6,798 nt of DNA, from positions 1 through 6,798 of the forward strand of contig CAIPJU010000793.1 of assembly GCA_903865465.1 (NCBI GenBank), given 5' to 3'. This DNA comes from an uncultured Bacteroidota bacterium. Lineage in GTDB: Bacteria > Bacteroidota > Bacteroidia > Bacteroidales > VadinHA17. How positions within the stretch are numbered: the first letter of the stretch is position 1; each line of letters starts with the position of its first letter. The notes under the pieces are model-generated. The model searched no databases. It saw only the letters and a list, made by a program, of their open reading frames with translations, and had not been told where the DNA came from. The translations under genes and the position numbers were made by a program. Below, piece by piece: positions 1 through 6,798 of the stretch.

Positions 1-197
1 ACGATAAGACAGGGAATGCATCCCACGTGCTTCAGTCTATCGGGCTTAATCAATTCGAAGCCAGGGGAGGTATACGAGTTAGTTTTGGCAGGTATTCTAC
101 AGTGAACGATGTTAAAATATTAGAGCATGCATTATTGGAATCAATTAATTCTCTTACATCGATCTTTTCAGGAAATTCAACATGTTCAAAATATTAG
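1..197 (+). CDS. Cysteine desulfurase (NifS/IscS-like), C-terminal 64 codons only
   Basis: This is the 3' end of a gene that starts left of the window; the frame begins at base 3 and stops with TAG at 195-197. The fragment contains ASHVLQSIGL followed by GGIRVSFGRYST, which matches the conserved end of group I PLP-dependent cysteine desulfurases (fold type I, class V aminotransferase family). In that family the Arg of the IR-x-S-x-GR motif (here codon 75-77) binds the substrate carboxylate. The enzymes remove sulfur from L-cysteine, leaving alanine and an enzyme persulfide that feeds Fe-S cluster or other sulfur-transfer pathways in the cytoplasm. The PLP lysine and the persulfide cysteine would lie just upstream and cannot be checked. 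Nothing in the fragment separates a housekeeping IscS from a specialised NifS-type enzyme. It runs in the same direction as the Fe-S protein gene 80 bp downstream, so the two may be co-transcribed. A related activity such as selenocysteine lyase is less likely given the NifS-like motif. Confidence 0.87.
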   Translation, partial: DKTGNASHVLQSIGLNQFEARGGIRVSFGRYSTVNDVKILEHALLESINSLTSIFSGNSTCSKY

Positions 198-277
198 GAT
201 GAATCTCCTCTTCCATTTTATTATCCAAAAGTATTCAATAGGTTAATGCACATTAATTTGAAAATAAAATATTAAAA

Positions 278-970
278 ATGAATCCTGAAACTTTAACTTT
301 AAATCCCGGCACTCTCGGTCTCCTTCCCAAACTTGATTGCGGAGCATGCGGATATAAAACCTGTATTGAATTCTCAACTGCTGTCGACAACAGCGAAACT
401 GATCTGAAAAGATGCATTCATGTAAGAAGTGCTGAAAGAAAAGTTACAAATCATGCGAATTGCCTCAGCTGTGCGGGTGAAAATCTTGGTGCAAAGCTGG
501 AATGGAAAGATAGCCTTAAAAGGGAGTTTGATTTTATCCTTGACATATTCGAAGGAGAACCCGGACCGAAAGAGACTATACTTCCATATAATCCAACGCT
601 TGTTAAGGAGTTGGGAGTAAAAAAGGGTGATATAATGATTGGCCGGCCAATGGGAATGTCGTGCGGATGTCCGATAACCCATTGCGGAGTTGTATCAGAG
701 GTTGACGCACGAAATGGGGTAATAAACTGGTATGTTACCGGGCCTCTGAAACCCCGTAGTCAGGGTTTTATAGATATAGGATATTATGTATCCCAGGCTT
801 ACGAAGGTATAATAAAAGAATCGAAGGAGGAGATAAAATTAGGTCGCCGATACTGGTTCCTTCCAAGAAGATGCATGCTTCAATGGCGACACAGCGGCCT
901 TGTAAATGCAGTCACCAAGATGAGAGACGGAAGTTACAAAGTCAGAATCGAAGGCCTGTTGATTGGTTAA
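278..970 (+). CDS. Fe-S cluster-binding protein with N-terminal four-Cys (RnfB/CdhE-type) domain; function unknown
   Basis: This is a 230-aa predicted soluble protein with no signal peptide or membrane segment. Residues 15-46 read LLPKLDCGACGYKTC, then Cys46, giving a C-x2-C-x4-C-x16-C pattern (Cys21, 24, 29, 46). This matches the small 4Fe-4S domain (Pfam FeS type) found in RnfB and in the corrinoid Fe-S/CO dehydrogenase gamma subunits. A second pair follows at Cys62 and Cys65. Three more cysteines occur in GMSCGCPITHCG (Cys129, 131, 136), which resembles a second metal or cluster site, and Cys199 lies in RRCMLQW. The remainder (about 75-230) is a mixed region I cannot assign to a named enzyme. 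ATG at 278 is the first in-frame start after the upstream stop and has an A-rich leader (AAAATATTAAAAATG), normal for Bacteroidota. The neighbouring cysteine desulfurase suggests a role in Fe-S assembly or a redox reaction, but this is inferred from position. The Fe-S binding call is firm; the cellular role is unknown. Confidence 0.85.
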   Translation: MNPETLTLNPGTLGLLPKLDCGACGYKTCIEFSTAVDNSETDLKRCIHVRSAERKVTNHANCLSCAGENLGAKLEWKDSLKREFDFILDIFEGEPGPKETILPYNPTLVKELGVKKGDIMIGRPMGMSCGCPITHCGVVSEVDARNGVINWYVTGPLKPRSQGFIDIGYYVSQAYEGIIKESKEEIKLGRRYWFLPRRCMLQWRHSGLVNAVTKMRDGSYKVRIEGLLIG

Positions 971-976
971 TCCTGA

Positions 977-1022
977 TTGCTAAAATAGGATCCTATTTTA
1001 GCAAATAGGATCCTATTTTTTT
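977..1022 (+). terminator. Rho-independent terminator between convergent operons
   Basis: Seven bases after the stop of the Fe-S protein gene is a strong inverted repeat. Bases 982-998 pair perfectly with 1003-1019 (17 bp) around the 4-base loop TAGC, and the T-run 1016-1022 forms the end of the stem and the following U-tract. An alternative fold is possible because 977-1004 is itself a perfect 28-bp palindrome (12-bp stem with GATC loop). Read on the minus strand the same hairpin is followed by AGCAATC rather than a T-run, so it is a canonical terminator only for the plus-strand genes. It may still slow or block transcription arriving from the efflux operon, which ends 10 bp away. Confidence 0.82.
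983..1022. repeat. Two tandem 20-bp units with self-complementary GGATCC-centred cores
   Basis: Bases 983-1002 and 1003-1022 are direct repeats that agree in their first 17 positions (AAATAGGATCCTATTTT) and differ only in the last three (AGC versus TTT). Each unit contains the 16-bp palindrome AAATAGGATCCTATTT, at 983-998 and 1003-1018. The direct repeat of a palindrome is what creates the long hairpin described for the terminator, and it allows three mutually exclusive folds. It could have arisen by duplication of one short terminator stem. Confidence 0.9.
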
Positions 1023-1031
1023 ATATATCAA

Positions 1032-2429
1032 TTACTTCCACCCGCCACCAAGGCTTTTATAAAGAATAACCACCGACTGAAGCTGTTGAAGCTTATCGTT
1101 GATACTTCCCAGCTGTGCAGAGAGAAGGTTCATCTCTGCCATAAGTACATTGGTATAAGTTGTTGACGAAGTATATTTAAGAAGCTCCATGGTATAGTCG
1201 ACTGATTTCTGCAGGTATTCAATCTGTGATTTTCTCAATGATATCTTTTCGCTTGCATTCTGGTACGAATACATTGAATTTGCAACTTCCTCACCTGACC
1301 TGAGAAGCACCTGTTTATAGGAAAGGAGATACTCTTCCTGGTCGGCCATGGCCATCTGAAGCCGTTGCCTGTTCATTCCTTTATTGAAGACGGGCTGTGT
1401 GAGACCACCCAGCACATTCCAGAACAATGAAGAAGGATCAAACATTTTTGATATATCAGTTGCCATATAGCCACCGGTAGCGGATACTGTAAGAGTAGGG
1501 TAGAATGATTTGCGTGCCGCATTAGTCATTTCATAGCCATATCTTAACTGGTATTCTGCTTCCTGAACATCGGGTCGGTTTGCAAGCATCAGGGCCGGAA
1601 CTCCAGTATGAAGACTTCCGGAAATTTCCTGATCTGAAAGAGAGCCTCTGGTTACCGGACCGGGATTTCTGCCCAGAATAAGGCTGAGGGTATTTTCAGT
1701 TTCATAAATGCTCTGTTTGATATCAGGAAGTGAAACCTTTGCCGAATAGAGATTAGCCTGGCTCTGAACAAGATCAGCACCTGTAACCATATCATTGTCC
1801 TTCATTAACCTTATTGTTTCCACCTCAGAATTCCTGTATTCGATGGTCTTTTCAGTAACCTGAAGTTTGGCATCCAGGGCAAGAATGGTGTAGTAGATAT
1901 TTGCAACATCCGCAATCAGTTGTGACTGAACAGCCCTCTTGTATGATTCACTTCTCAGAAACAGGTCGAGGCTGGCCCTCTTCTGATTCCTTAATCGTCC
2001 CCATATATCAGCTTCCCATGAGGTGCTGGCAGCAATCTGATAATCCCTTATTAATCCGGTTAAATCACTTTTTTGAATATTAATGGCCGGAGCAACTGAA
2101 AGAGTCGGAAAAAATGCAGCCCTGCTCTGCTTAAGAGTAGCCTCAGTCTTCTTCATCCTTGCCATAGCTATTTGAAGATCAGGATTGTTCACAAGAGCCT
2201 CATCGATCAGAGCTATCAGAATCTTATCAGAGAAGAGCTTTCTCCAAGGAATATCTGCTATATTAGAAGAATCGCCGGCTGCCTGATCCCTGTAGAGGCT
2301 TTCTTCCTTTACCACAGTTGGTTTCCTGTATGGCTCCATAATCTTGCAGGAGCTGAAAGATATAATCAGAATAGTAAACAGGAAAGCAGACCTGAATATA
2401 TAATTTGAACGTAAATGCATAATAATCAT
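1032..2429 (-). CDS. RND efflux outer-membrane channel lipoprotein (TolC/OprM/NodT family)
   Basis: This 465-aa protein is the outer-membrane exit duct of the pump, expected to form a trimeric beta-barrel with a long periplasmic alpha-helical tunnel. A hydrophobic signal peptide (about residues 11-27) ends in FSSC, so Cys28 is the predicted lipidated residue; the mature start CKIMEPYRKP has the PYxxP element common to OprM-like lipoproteins. Two outer-membrane efflux repeats follow (about 65-255 and 275-460). Family hallmarks are SWEADIWGRLRNQ (137-149), LILGRNPG (250-257), RPDVQEAEYQL (285-295), AARKSFYPTLTV (304-315), GLTQPVFNKG (342-351) and the terminal YKSLGGGW (457-464). Length is typical. 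The start lies only 2 bp after the pump gene's stop, showing translational proximity within one operon. ATG at 2429 is followed by another in-frame ATG at 2420 (Met4); the sequence does not decide between them and neither has a clear Shine-Dalgarno. Both leave the signal peptide intact. Confidence 0.95.
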   Translation of the reverse strand: MIIMHLRSNYIFRSAFLFTILIISFSSCKIMEPYRKPTVVKEESLYRDQAAGDSSNIADIPWRKLFSDKILIALIDEALVNNPDLQIAMARMKKTEATLKQSRAAFFPTLSVAPAINIQKSDLTGLIRDYQIAASTSWEADIWGRLRNQKRASLDLFLRSESYKRAVQSQLIADVANIYYTILALDAKLQVTEKTIEYRNSEVETIRLMKDNDMVTGADLVQSQANLYSAKVSLPDIKQSIYETENTLSLILGRNPGPVTRGSLSDQEISGSLHTGVPALMLANRPDVQEAEYQLRYGYEMTNAARKSFYPTLTVSATGGYMATDISKMFDPSSLFWNVLGGLTQPVFNKGMNRQRLQMAMADQEEYLLSYKQVLLRSGEEVANSMYSYQNASEKISLRKSQIEYLQKSVDYTMELLKYTSSTTYTNVLMAEMNLLSAQLGSINDKLQQLQSVVILYKSLGGGWK

Positions 2430-2431
2430 TT

Positions 2432-5400
2432 TTATATAGCTTCAATTTCAATATTATCGTGATGCCCGTGTTCTTTTCCTATCCTCAATTTTTCCTGAAG
2501 GGTCTGGAATATAATAAAGAGGACTGGAATCACCAGTATTCCCAATAAAGTACCAAAAAGCATACCCCCAACAGCCGAAGTACCGATTGACCTGTTGCCG
2601 TTAGCTCCTGCACCAACCGAAAACATCAGAGGCAAAACACCAACTATAAAAGCAAATGAGGTCATTATTATAGGTCGCAGCCTGGCCTTTGCGCCTTCGG
2701 TAGCAGCCTGAAGTATAGACATCCCTTTTTCCCGGCGCGTTGCAGCGAATTCAACAATCAGGATTGCATTTTTAGACAGAAGACCAATAAGCATGATTAG
2801 AGAGATCTGCATATAAATGTTATTCTCGACATCAAATATCCTCGCAAAGATGAAGGTGCCGCACAAACCGACCGGAAGTGAAAGAAGAACTGCAAAGGGC
2901 AGAAGATAACTCTCATAAAGTGCGCTCAGAAGGAAATAGACAAACAGGATACAGAGGATAAAAATATAGATCGACTGCGAACCGCTGCTCTGTTCTTCGC
3001 GGCTTGAACCTGAAAACTCGTAACCGTATCCCTTTGGCAATGTTTGCCTGGCAACATCGTCAATTGCAAGCATAGCCGCTCCGGAACCATATCCCTTCTT
3101 AGGCGAACCATTTACACTGATCGATGTAAACATATTAAAGCGCGAAATACTCTCTGGTCCATAAACTTTCGTCAGTTTAATAAACTCAGTTACGGGCGCC
3201 ATTTTATTATTTCGTGTAGCAATGAGGATTTTATTAAGGTCTCTCTCACTGGCACGATATTTCGGATCGGATTGGACCATTATCCTGTACTGTTTTCCGA
3301 ACTGGTTGAAATTATCGACATATAATCCGCCGAAAGTTGCCTGCATGGTCCTCATTATTCCGCTGACTGTCAAACCAGCCTCCTTAATCTTGGGGACATT
3401 CACTTCAAGCAGATACTGCGGAAAATTCGGGTTAAAAGTTGTTGTTGCCATCTGAATTTCTGGCCTTTGATTAAGGGCTGCGAGAAAATCCTGGGCCACC
3501 TTATAAAATTCATTTATGGTATGCCCTCCTTTGTCCTGCAGTTCAAATGAAAATCCTCCGCTGATACCGAATCCCATGATTGTCGGCATGGAATAGGGCA
3601 TAATCCTGGCATCTTTGATACCTGATGTTTTCCTGATAATATTCTGTATAACATCTGTATTGGCGATCGATTTCCTATCCTTCCAGTTCTTGAGTTCAAG
3701 AATTATCATTCCGTATGCGCTACCGCTACCTGCCATCATACTCATCCCGACGCTTCGCAATACATTGTTAATACCGGGAATAGTTCTGCACAGGCTATCG
3801 ACCTGGTTAACAACCTTTGTAGTACGTTCGAGTGATGTCGCAGGAGGCATCATAATATTCACAAAAACTGCGCCCATATCCTCATCGGGTACAAATCCGG
3901 AAGGTGTGGTTTTCATAAGCACAACCAGCCCTGCTGAGAAGATAACAACAGCCAATATTACAACTTTCTTTCTTTTCGAAAGAATCTCCACAGACTTTCC
4001 ATATTTCTCTCTGACTGCATTGAAACCCGCATTAAATGAAGAATAGAAAGCTTTCATTTTCCCCTGTTTCTTATCCTCCTCATTTTTGGGCTTCAGGAAT
4101 ATTGCTGCGAGTGCCGGACTTAAAGTAAGTGCATTGACAGCCGAAATCATAATTGCAATAGCCAGGGTGACCCCAAACTGCTTGAAAAAGACACCTGAGG
4201 AACCGCCAATAAAAGTAACTGGGATAAATACCGATGCCATAACAAGTGTAATTGAGACAATTGCCACCGAGATATCATTCATGGCATCGATTGATGCCTT
4301 CCTGGCAGAGGTATATCCCTGGTCGAGCTTCGCATGAACTGCCTCCACGACCACTATGGCATCATCTACAACAATTCCAATTGCAAGTACCAGGGCAAAA
4401 AGAGTGAGGAGGTTTATGCTGAAATTGAACAGATCGAGGAAGAAAAATGTGCCAATAATAGCTACTGGTACTGAAATGGCAGGAATCAATGTTGATCTGA
4501 AATCCTGGAGGAAAAGGTAAACAACGATGAATACCAGAATAAAGGCTTCAAGAATGGTTCTCAGGATCTTTTCAATGGAAGCATCAAGAAACCTGTTGGC
4601 ATTAACAATATTGAAATAGTGAACACCTTCGGGAAATGATTTTGCCGCTTCATCCATCACCTTGAGTGATTCGCTGATAACATCGCGTGCATTCGATCCG
4701 GATGTCTGGCTTACAGCAATGTTTGTAGCAGAGTTCCCGTTTACAAGCATATTACTGTTATATGACTGCGACCCCAATTCCACTGTTGCTACATCCTTCA
4801 GCCTGAGAAAATGTCCATTCCCTTCCGACCTTATGATTATATTTTCATACTCCCCAACTTTTTTGAGCTTGCCTGAATATCTTATTATATACTGGAAGCT
4901 CTGTCCACCTCTCTCACCGAAGCTGCCGGGGGCTGCTTCAATATTCTGATCGCTGAGTGCTGCTGTAATATCGCTGGTGCTTACACCGTATACCGACATA
5001 ACATCGGGTTTCAGCCATATTCTCATCGAATAGGTCATTGACCCGAAAGCGCTTGCTCCTCCAACTCCTTTTACCCTTTTAAGTTTGGGTATTATGTTGA
5101 TGTCGGCGTAATTCTGAAGAAAAAGCTGATCATATGCAGGATTTTCGCTGTACAAAGCCGTGATCAATAACATTCCTGACTGCTGTTTTCGTACCGAAAC
5201 GCCAGCCCTGGTGACTTCCGCAGGCAGAATGCCTGCTGCTGAAGCGACCCTGTTCTGAACTTCGACGGCAGCCATATTGGGATCGGTTCCGACCTTAAAG
5301 AAGACGTTGATCGATCCGCCCCCGTCATTCGTAGCCCTTGAAGTCATGTATGTCATTCCTTCAACCCCGTTAATCTGCTCTTCGAGCGGAATGATTACAC

Positions 5401-5578
5401 TATTCAGTACAACTTCCGCATTGGCGCCTGCATAGCCTGCCATCACGCTTACTGTCGGAGGGGCTATGTTAGGATATTGCTCTATGGGAAGGTTTACCAG
5501 TCCCAATATACCAAGCATCACAATGATGATTGAGATAACGGTACTTAGAACAGGCCTTTCAATGAATCTTCTGAACAT
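2432..5578 (-). CDS. RND multidrug efflux permease, HAE1 family (AcrB/MexB-like)
   Basis: This 1048-aa inner-membrane protein is the motor of the tripartite pump, a proton-driven homotrimeric antiporter. The start MFRRFIERPVLSTVISI leads into TM1 (about 10-30), a large periplasmic loop (about 31-335), TM2-TM6 (about 338-495), TM7 (about 538-557), a second periplasmic loop (about 558-865) and TM8-TM12 (about 868-1025). The proton-relay residues of AcrB are all present: Asp405 and Asp406 in GIVVDDAIVVVE, Lys936 in GLLSKNAILIVEF, Arg966 and Thr973 in RLRPIIMTS. Other hallmarks are PIEQYPNIAPP (31-41), SGFVPDEDMG (560-569) and a short switch-loop segment AGSGSAYG (616-623) where AcrB has its Phe/Gly-rich loop. 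Length matches the family, and the HAE1 type points to organic substrates rather than metals (HME pumps). The cytoplasmic tail ends in a small His-rich segment (HGHH). It sits between adaptor and channel genes, 18 bp and 2 bp apart. Substrate specificity cannot be read off; no frameshift or missing catalytic residue is seen. Confidence 0.97.
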   Translation of the reverse strand: MFRRFIERPVLSTVISIIIVMLGILGLVNLPIEQYPNIAPPTVSVMAGYAGANAEVVLNSVIIPLEEQINGVEGMTYMTSRATNDGGGSINVFFKVGTDPNMAAVEVQNRVASAAGILPAEVTRAGVSVRKQQSGMLLITALYSENPAYDQLFLQNYADINIIPKLKRVKGVGGASAFGSMTYSMRIWLKPDVMSVYGVSTSDITAALSDQNIEAAPGSFGERGGQSFQYIIRYSGKLKKVGEYENIIIRSEGNGHFLRLKDVATVELGSQSYNSNMLVNGNSATNIAVSQTSGSNARDVISESLKVMDEAAKSFPEGVHYFNIVNANRFLDASIEKILRTILEAFILVFIVVYLFLQDFRSTLIPAISVPVAIIGTFFFLDLFNFSINLLTLFALVLAIGIVVDDAIVVVEAVHAKLDQGYTSARKASIDAMNDISVAIVSITLVMASVFIPVTFIGGSSGVFFKQFGVTLAIAIMISAVNALTLSPALAAIFLKPKNEEDKKQGKMKAFYSSFNAGFNAVREKYGKSVEILSKRKKVVILAVVIFSAGLVVLMKTTPSGFVPDEDMGAVFVNIMMPPATSLERTTKVVNQVDSLCRTIPGINNVLRSVGMSMMAGSGSAYGMIILELKNWKDRKSIANTDVIQNIIRKTSGIKDARIMPYSMPTIMGFGISGGFSFELQDKGGHTINEFYKVAQDFLAALNQRPEIQMATTTFNPNFPQYLLEVNVPKIKEAGLTVSGIMRTMQATFGGLYVDNFNQFGKQYRIMVQSDPKYRASERDLNKILIATRNNKMAPVTEFIKLTKVYGPESISRFNMFTSISVNGSPKKGYGSGAAMLAIDDVARQTLPKGYGYEFSGSSREEQSSGSQSIYIFILCILFVYFLLSALYESYLLPFAVLLSLPVGLCGTFIFARIFDVENNIYMQISLIMLIGLLSKNAILIVEFAATRREKGMSILQAATEGAKARLRPIIMTSFAFIVGVLPLMFSVGAGANGNRSIGTSAVGGMLFGTLLGILVIPVLFIIFQTLQEKLRIGKEHGHHDNIEIEAI

Positions 5579-5596
5579 AATCTGATTTTTTAGGGC

Positions 5597-6778
5597 TTAC
5601 TTGATTTGACTATTATAATTTATGGCATTAGTCTCTTTGGGGTTTATCACTGCCCCATCACGCAAGGAACCAACACCTTCAATAACGACCCTGTCGCCTG
5701 ATTTCAGACCATCCTTTACAAGAAAATATTGTCCGTTATCGCTTGGAACAGAGGTAAAGACAATGGCGCTGACCTTGTTGTCGCTGCCTACCTTGTAAAC
5801 AAAACGTTTATTCTGCAATTCATAGGTTGCCCCCTGGGGAATAACAAAAACGCTGTCGATTGACTCTGGTATCCTTACTATTGCACTGGCGCCGCTTCTG
5901 ATGAGGCCATTACGGTTTGGAAATATTGCCTTGAAGGTAGCTGACCCTGTTTCGGTGGAGATAAGTCCGCTGGCCATTTCAACCTTTCCCTTGTCGGGAT
6001 ATTCCGATGAGTTAGCCAGTATAAGAGTTGCCGGAGGCATGCTTTTCACCTTCTCCTCAAGGGTCATCCCCGGAGTAGCCGAAAGCATATCGAGCAGCTG
6101 CTTCTCATTCCAGGAGAAGTAAGCCAATACATTTTGAATGTCCGACAGATTAGTCAGTGGTTCCGGACTTGTACTGCTGACTAATGCACCGTTTTTATAA
6201 GGGATTGTTCCAATTATTCCATCCTGCGGACTTCTTATAATGGTATAATTCAGATTTGTTTCGGCATTGTTGAGTTCTGCCCTGGTTTGCTCGAGTGCAG
6301 CCTCTTTAGCCTGAAGTATCAGTTCAGCTGACTGGAGCCTGTAGTTGCTTACAATCTCTTTCTCAACCAGTGGCCTGATCTTGTCAATTTCGATCTTTGC
6401 CGAATTGACATCTGCCTGAGCACTGTTGATGCGCGCTTTTGCGGTTATAACCTGCTGCTCATAAATCGGATTTAATATCTTGAATAAGAGCTGTCCTTTT
6501 TTTATCTGATCACCCTCATTGACATATATGTCCTGCAAATATCCGTTAATCATTGGTCTGATCTCTATTACACGTTGTCCCTGGATAGTGGCAGGAAAAT
6601 CCTGATGGATCGTAGCTGATCTTGGAGAAAGGGTAAGGACCGCATAATCTCTTACAACAGCTGTGCCGGGCCCCATACTTCTGCCCGGAACCGCCCCAGG
6701 GTTCGCACCCTGTTTATTCTGACTGCATGAAGCAAGAACTACTGCGATTAAGCAAAACATTGATAACGCTCTTCTCAT
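5597..6778 (-). CDS. RND efflux periplasmic adaptor lipoprotein (HlyD/AcrA membrane-fusion family)
   Basis: This 393-aa protein links the RND permease to the outer-membrane channel. The N-terminus is a lipoprotein signal peptide (MRRALSMFCLIAVVLASC) with lipobox LASC, so Cys18 would be lipidated and anchor it in the inner membrane. A Gly/Pro-rich linker (about 19-40) follows. The first half of the lipoyl-like domain (about 60-105) includes IRPMINGYLQDIYVNEGD and IKKGQLLFKI; an alpha-helical coiled-coil hairpin occupies about 108-178; the second lipoyl half has YTIIRSPQDGIIG (178-190). The beta-barrel and membrane-proximal domains cover about 205-390, with RSGASAIVRIPES (294-306) and GLKSGDRVVIEGVGSLRDG (357-375). 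This order is the standard AcrA/MexA layout at typical length. It is the first gene of the minus-strand operon, 18 bp before the permease gene. The start ATG at 6778 has an A/T-rich leader without Shine-Dalgarno. Only 20 bp of upstream DNA is visible, so the promoter and any TetR- or AraC-type regulator cannot be judged. Confidence 0.95.
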   Translation of the reverse strand: MRRALSMFCLIAVVLASCSQNKQGANPGAVPGRSMGPGTAVVRDYAVLTLSPRSATIHQDFPATIQGQRVIEIRPMINGYLQDIYVNEGDQIKKGQLLFKILNPIYEQQVITAKARINSAQADVNSAKIEIDKIRPLVEKEIVSNYRLQSAELILQAKEAALEQTRAELNNAETNLNYTIIRSPQDGIIGTIPYKNGALVSSTSPEPLTNLSDIQNVLAYFSWNEKQLLDMLSATPGMTLEEKVKSMPPATLILANSSEYPDKGKVEMASGLISTETGSATFKAIFPNRNGLIRSGASAIVRIPESIDSVFVIPQGATYELQNKRFVYKVGSDNKVSAIVFTSVPSDNGQYFLVKDGLKSGDRVVIEGVGSLRDGAVINPKETNAINYNSQIK

Positions 6779-6798
6779 TTTATTTTGATATTAAATTC

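Noticed and set aside
253..260. TTAATTTG as a possible Bacteroidota -7 promoter element (TAnnTTTG) before the Fe-S protein gene
   Set aside because: It mismatches the second position and no TTG-type -33 element lies at the right spacing upstream; in such A/T-rich spacer DNA a near match is expected by chance, so no promoter is called.
374..682. A 102-codon minus-strand reading frame opposite the Fe-S protein gene
   Set aside because: The plus-strand frame carries clear Fe-S cysteine motifs, while this frame has no domain or conserved motif; it is a shadow.
983..1022. Start of a CRISPR array or a mobile-element end
   Set aside because: There are only two units, with no spacers between them, no target-site duplication and no transposase or cas gene nearby; the terminator reading explains the structure better.
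3615..4046. A 143-codon plus-strand reading frame inside the permease gene
   Set aside because: It is antisense to a highly conserved permease region, has no recognisable domain, and its hydrophobic look is what the complement of membrane-helix codons gives.
2432..5578. Heavy-metal (HME, CusA-like) type RND pump
   Set aside because: The HAE1-type signature around Asp405/Asp406 and the AcrB-like Lys/Arg/Thr relay fit drug-type pumps. The HGHH tail is cytoplasmic and too short to argue for metal transport.
1..6798. A novel defence or biosynthetic system in the window
   Set aside because: Every gene except the Fe-S protein belongs to a familiar family, and there is no cluster of unknown genes, nuclease, toxin-antitoxin pair or reverse transcriptase to support one.

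Overview
The window looks like chromosomal DNA from a member of the Bacteroidota, probably an anaerobic or environmental lineage. This is inferred from moderate-to-low GC, A/T-rich spacers, start codons preceded by A-rich sequence rather than a clear Shine-Dalgarno, and the flavour of the efflux proteins. No rRNA, tRNA, CRISPR array, transposase or integration site is visible. I did not find an undescribed multi-gene system; most of the window is a well-recognised efflux operon. The least ordinary items are a small cysteine-rich Fe-S protein and a tandem palindromic terminator.

Left part (1-970, plus strand). The window opens inside a gene whose last 64 codons are the C-terminus of a NifS/IscS-type cysteine desulfurase (stop at 195-197). 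After an 80-bp A/T-rich spacer comes a 230-aa protein with an N-terminal four-cysteine Fe-S motif and further cysteine motifs downstream. A sulfur-mobilising enzyme beside an Fe-S protein suggests a shared role in Fe-S metabolism or redox, but that is inference from position only.

Centre (971-1031). Two tandem 20-bp units, each carrying a self-complementary core with GGATCC in the middle, separate the converging transcription units. They can fold into a perfect 17-bp hairpin followed by a T-run, which fits a rho-independent terminator for the plus-strand genes.

Right part (1032-6778, minus strand, read right to left). Three tightly packed genes encode a complete tripartite RND efflux pump: a periplasmic adaptor lipoprotein (5597-6778), an HAE1/AcrB-type inner-membrane proton antiporter (2432-5578) and a TolC/OprM-type outer-membrane channel lipoprotein (1032-2429). 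The intergenic gaps are 18 and 2 bp, so they are almost certainly one transcript. The promoter and any local regulator lie beyond the right edge. Together they would carry hydrophobic or amphiphilic compounds from the inner membrane or periplasm out through the outer membrane; the substrate cannot be read from the sequence.
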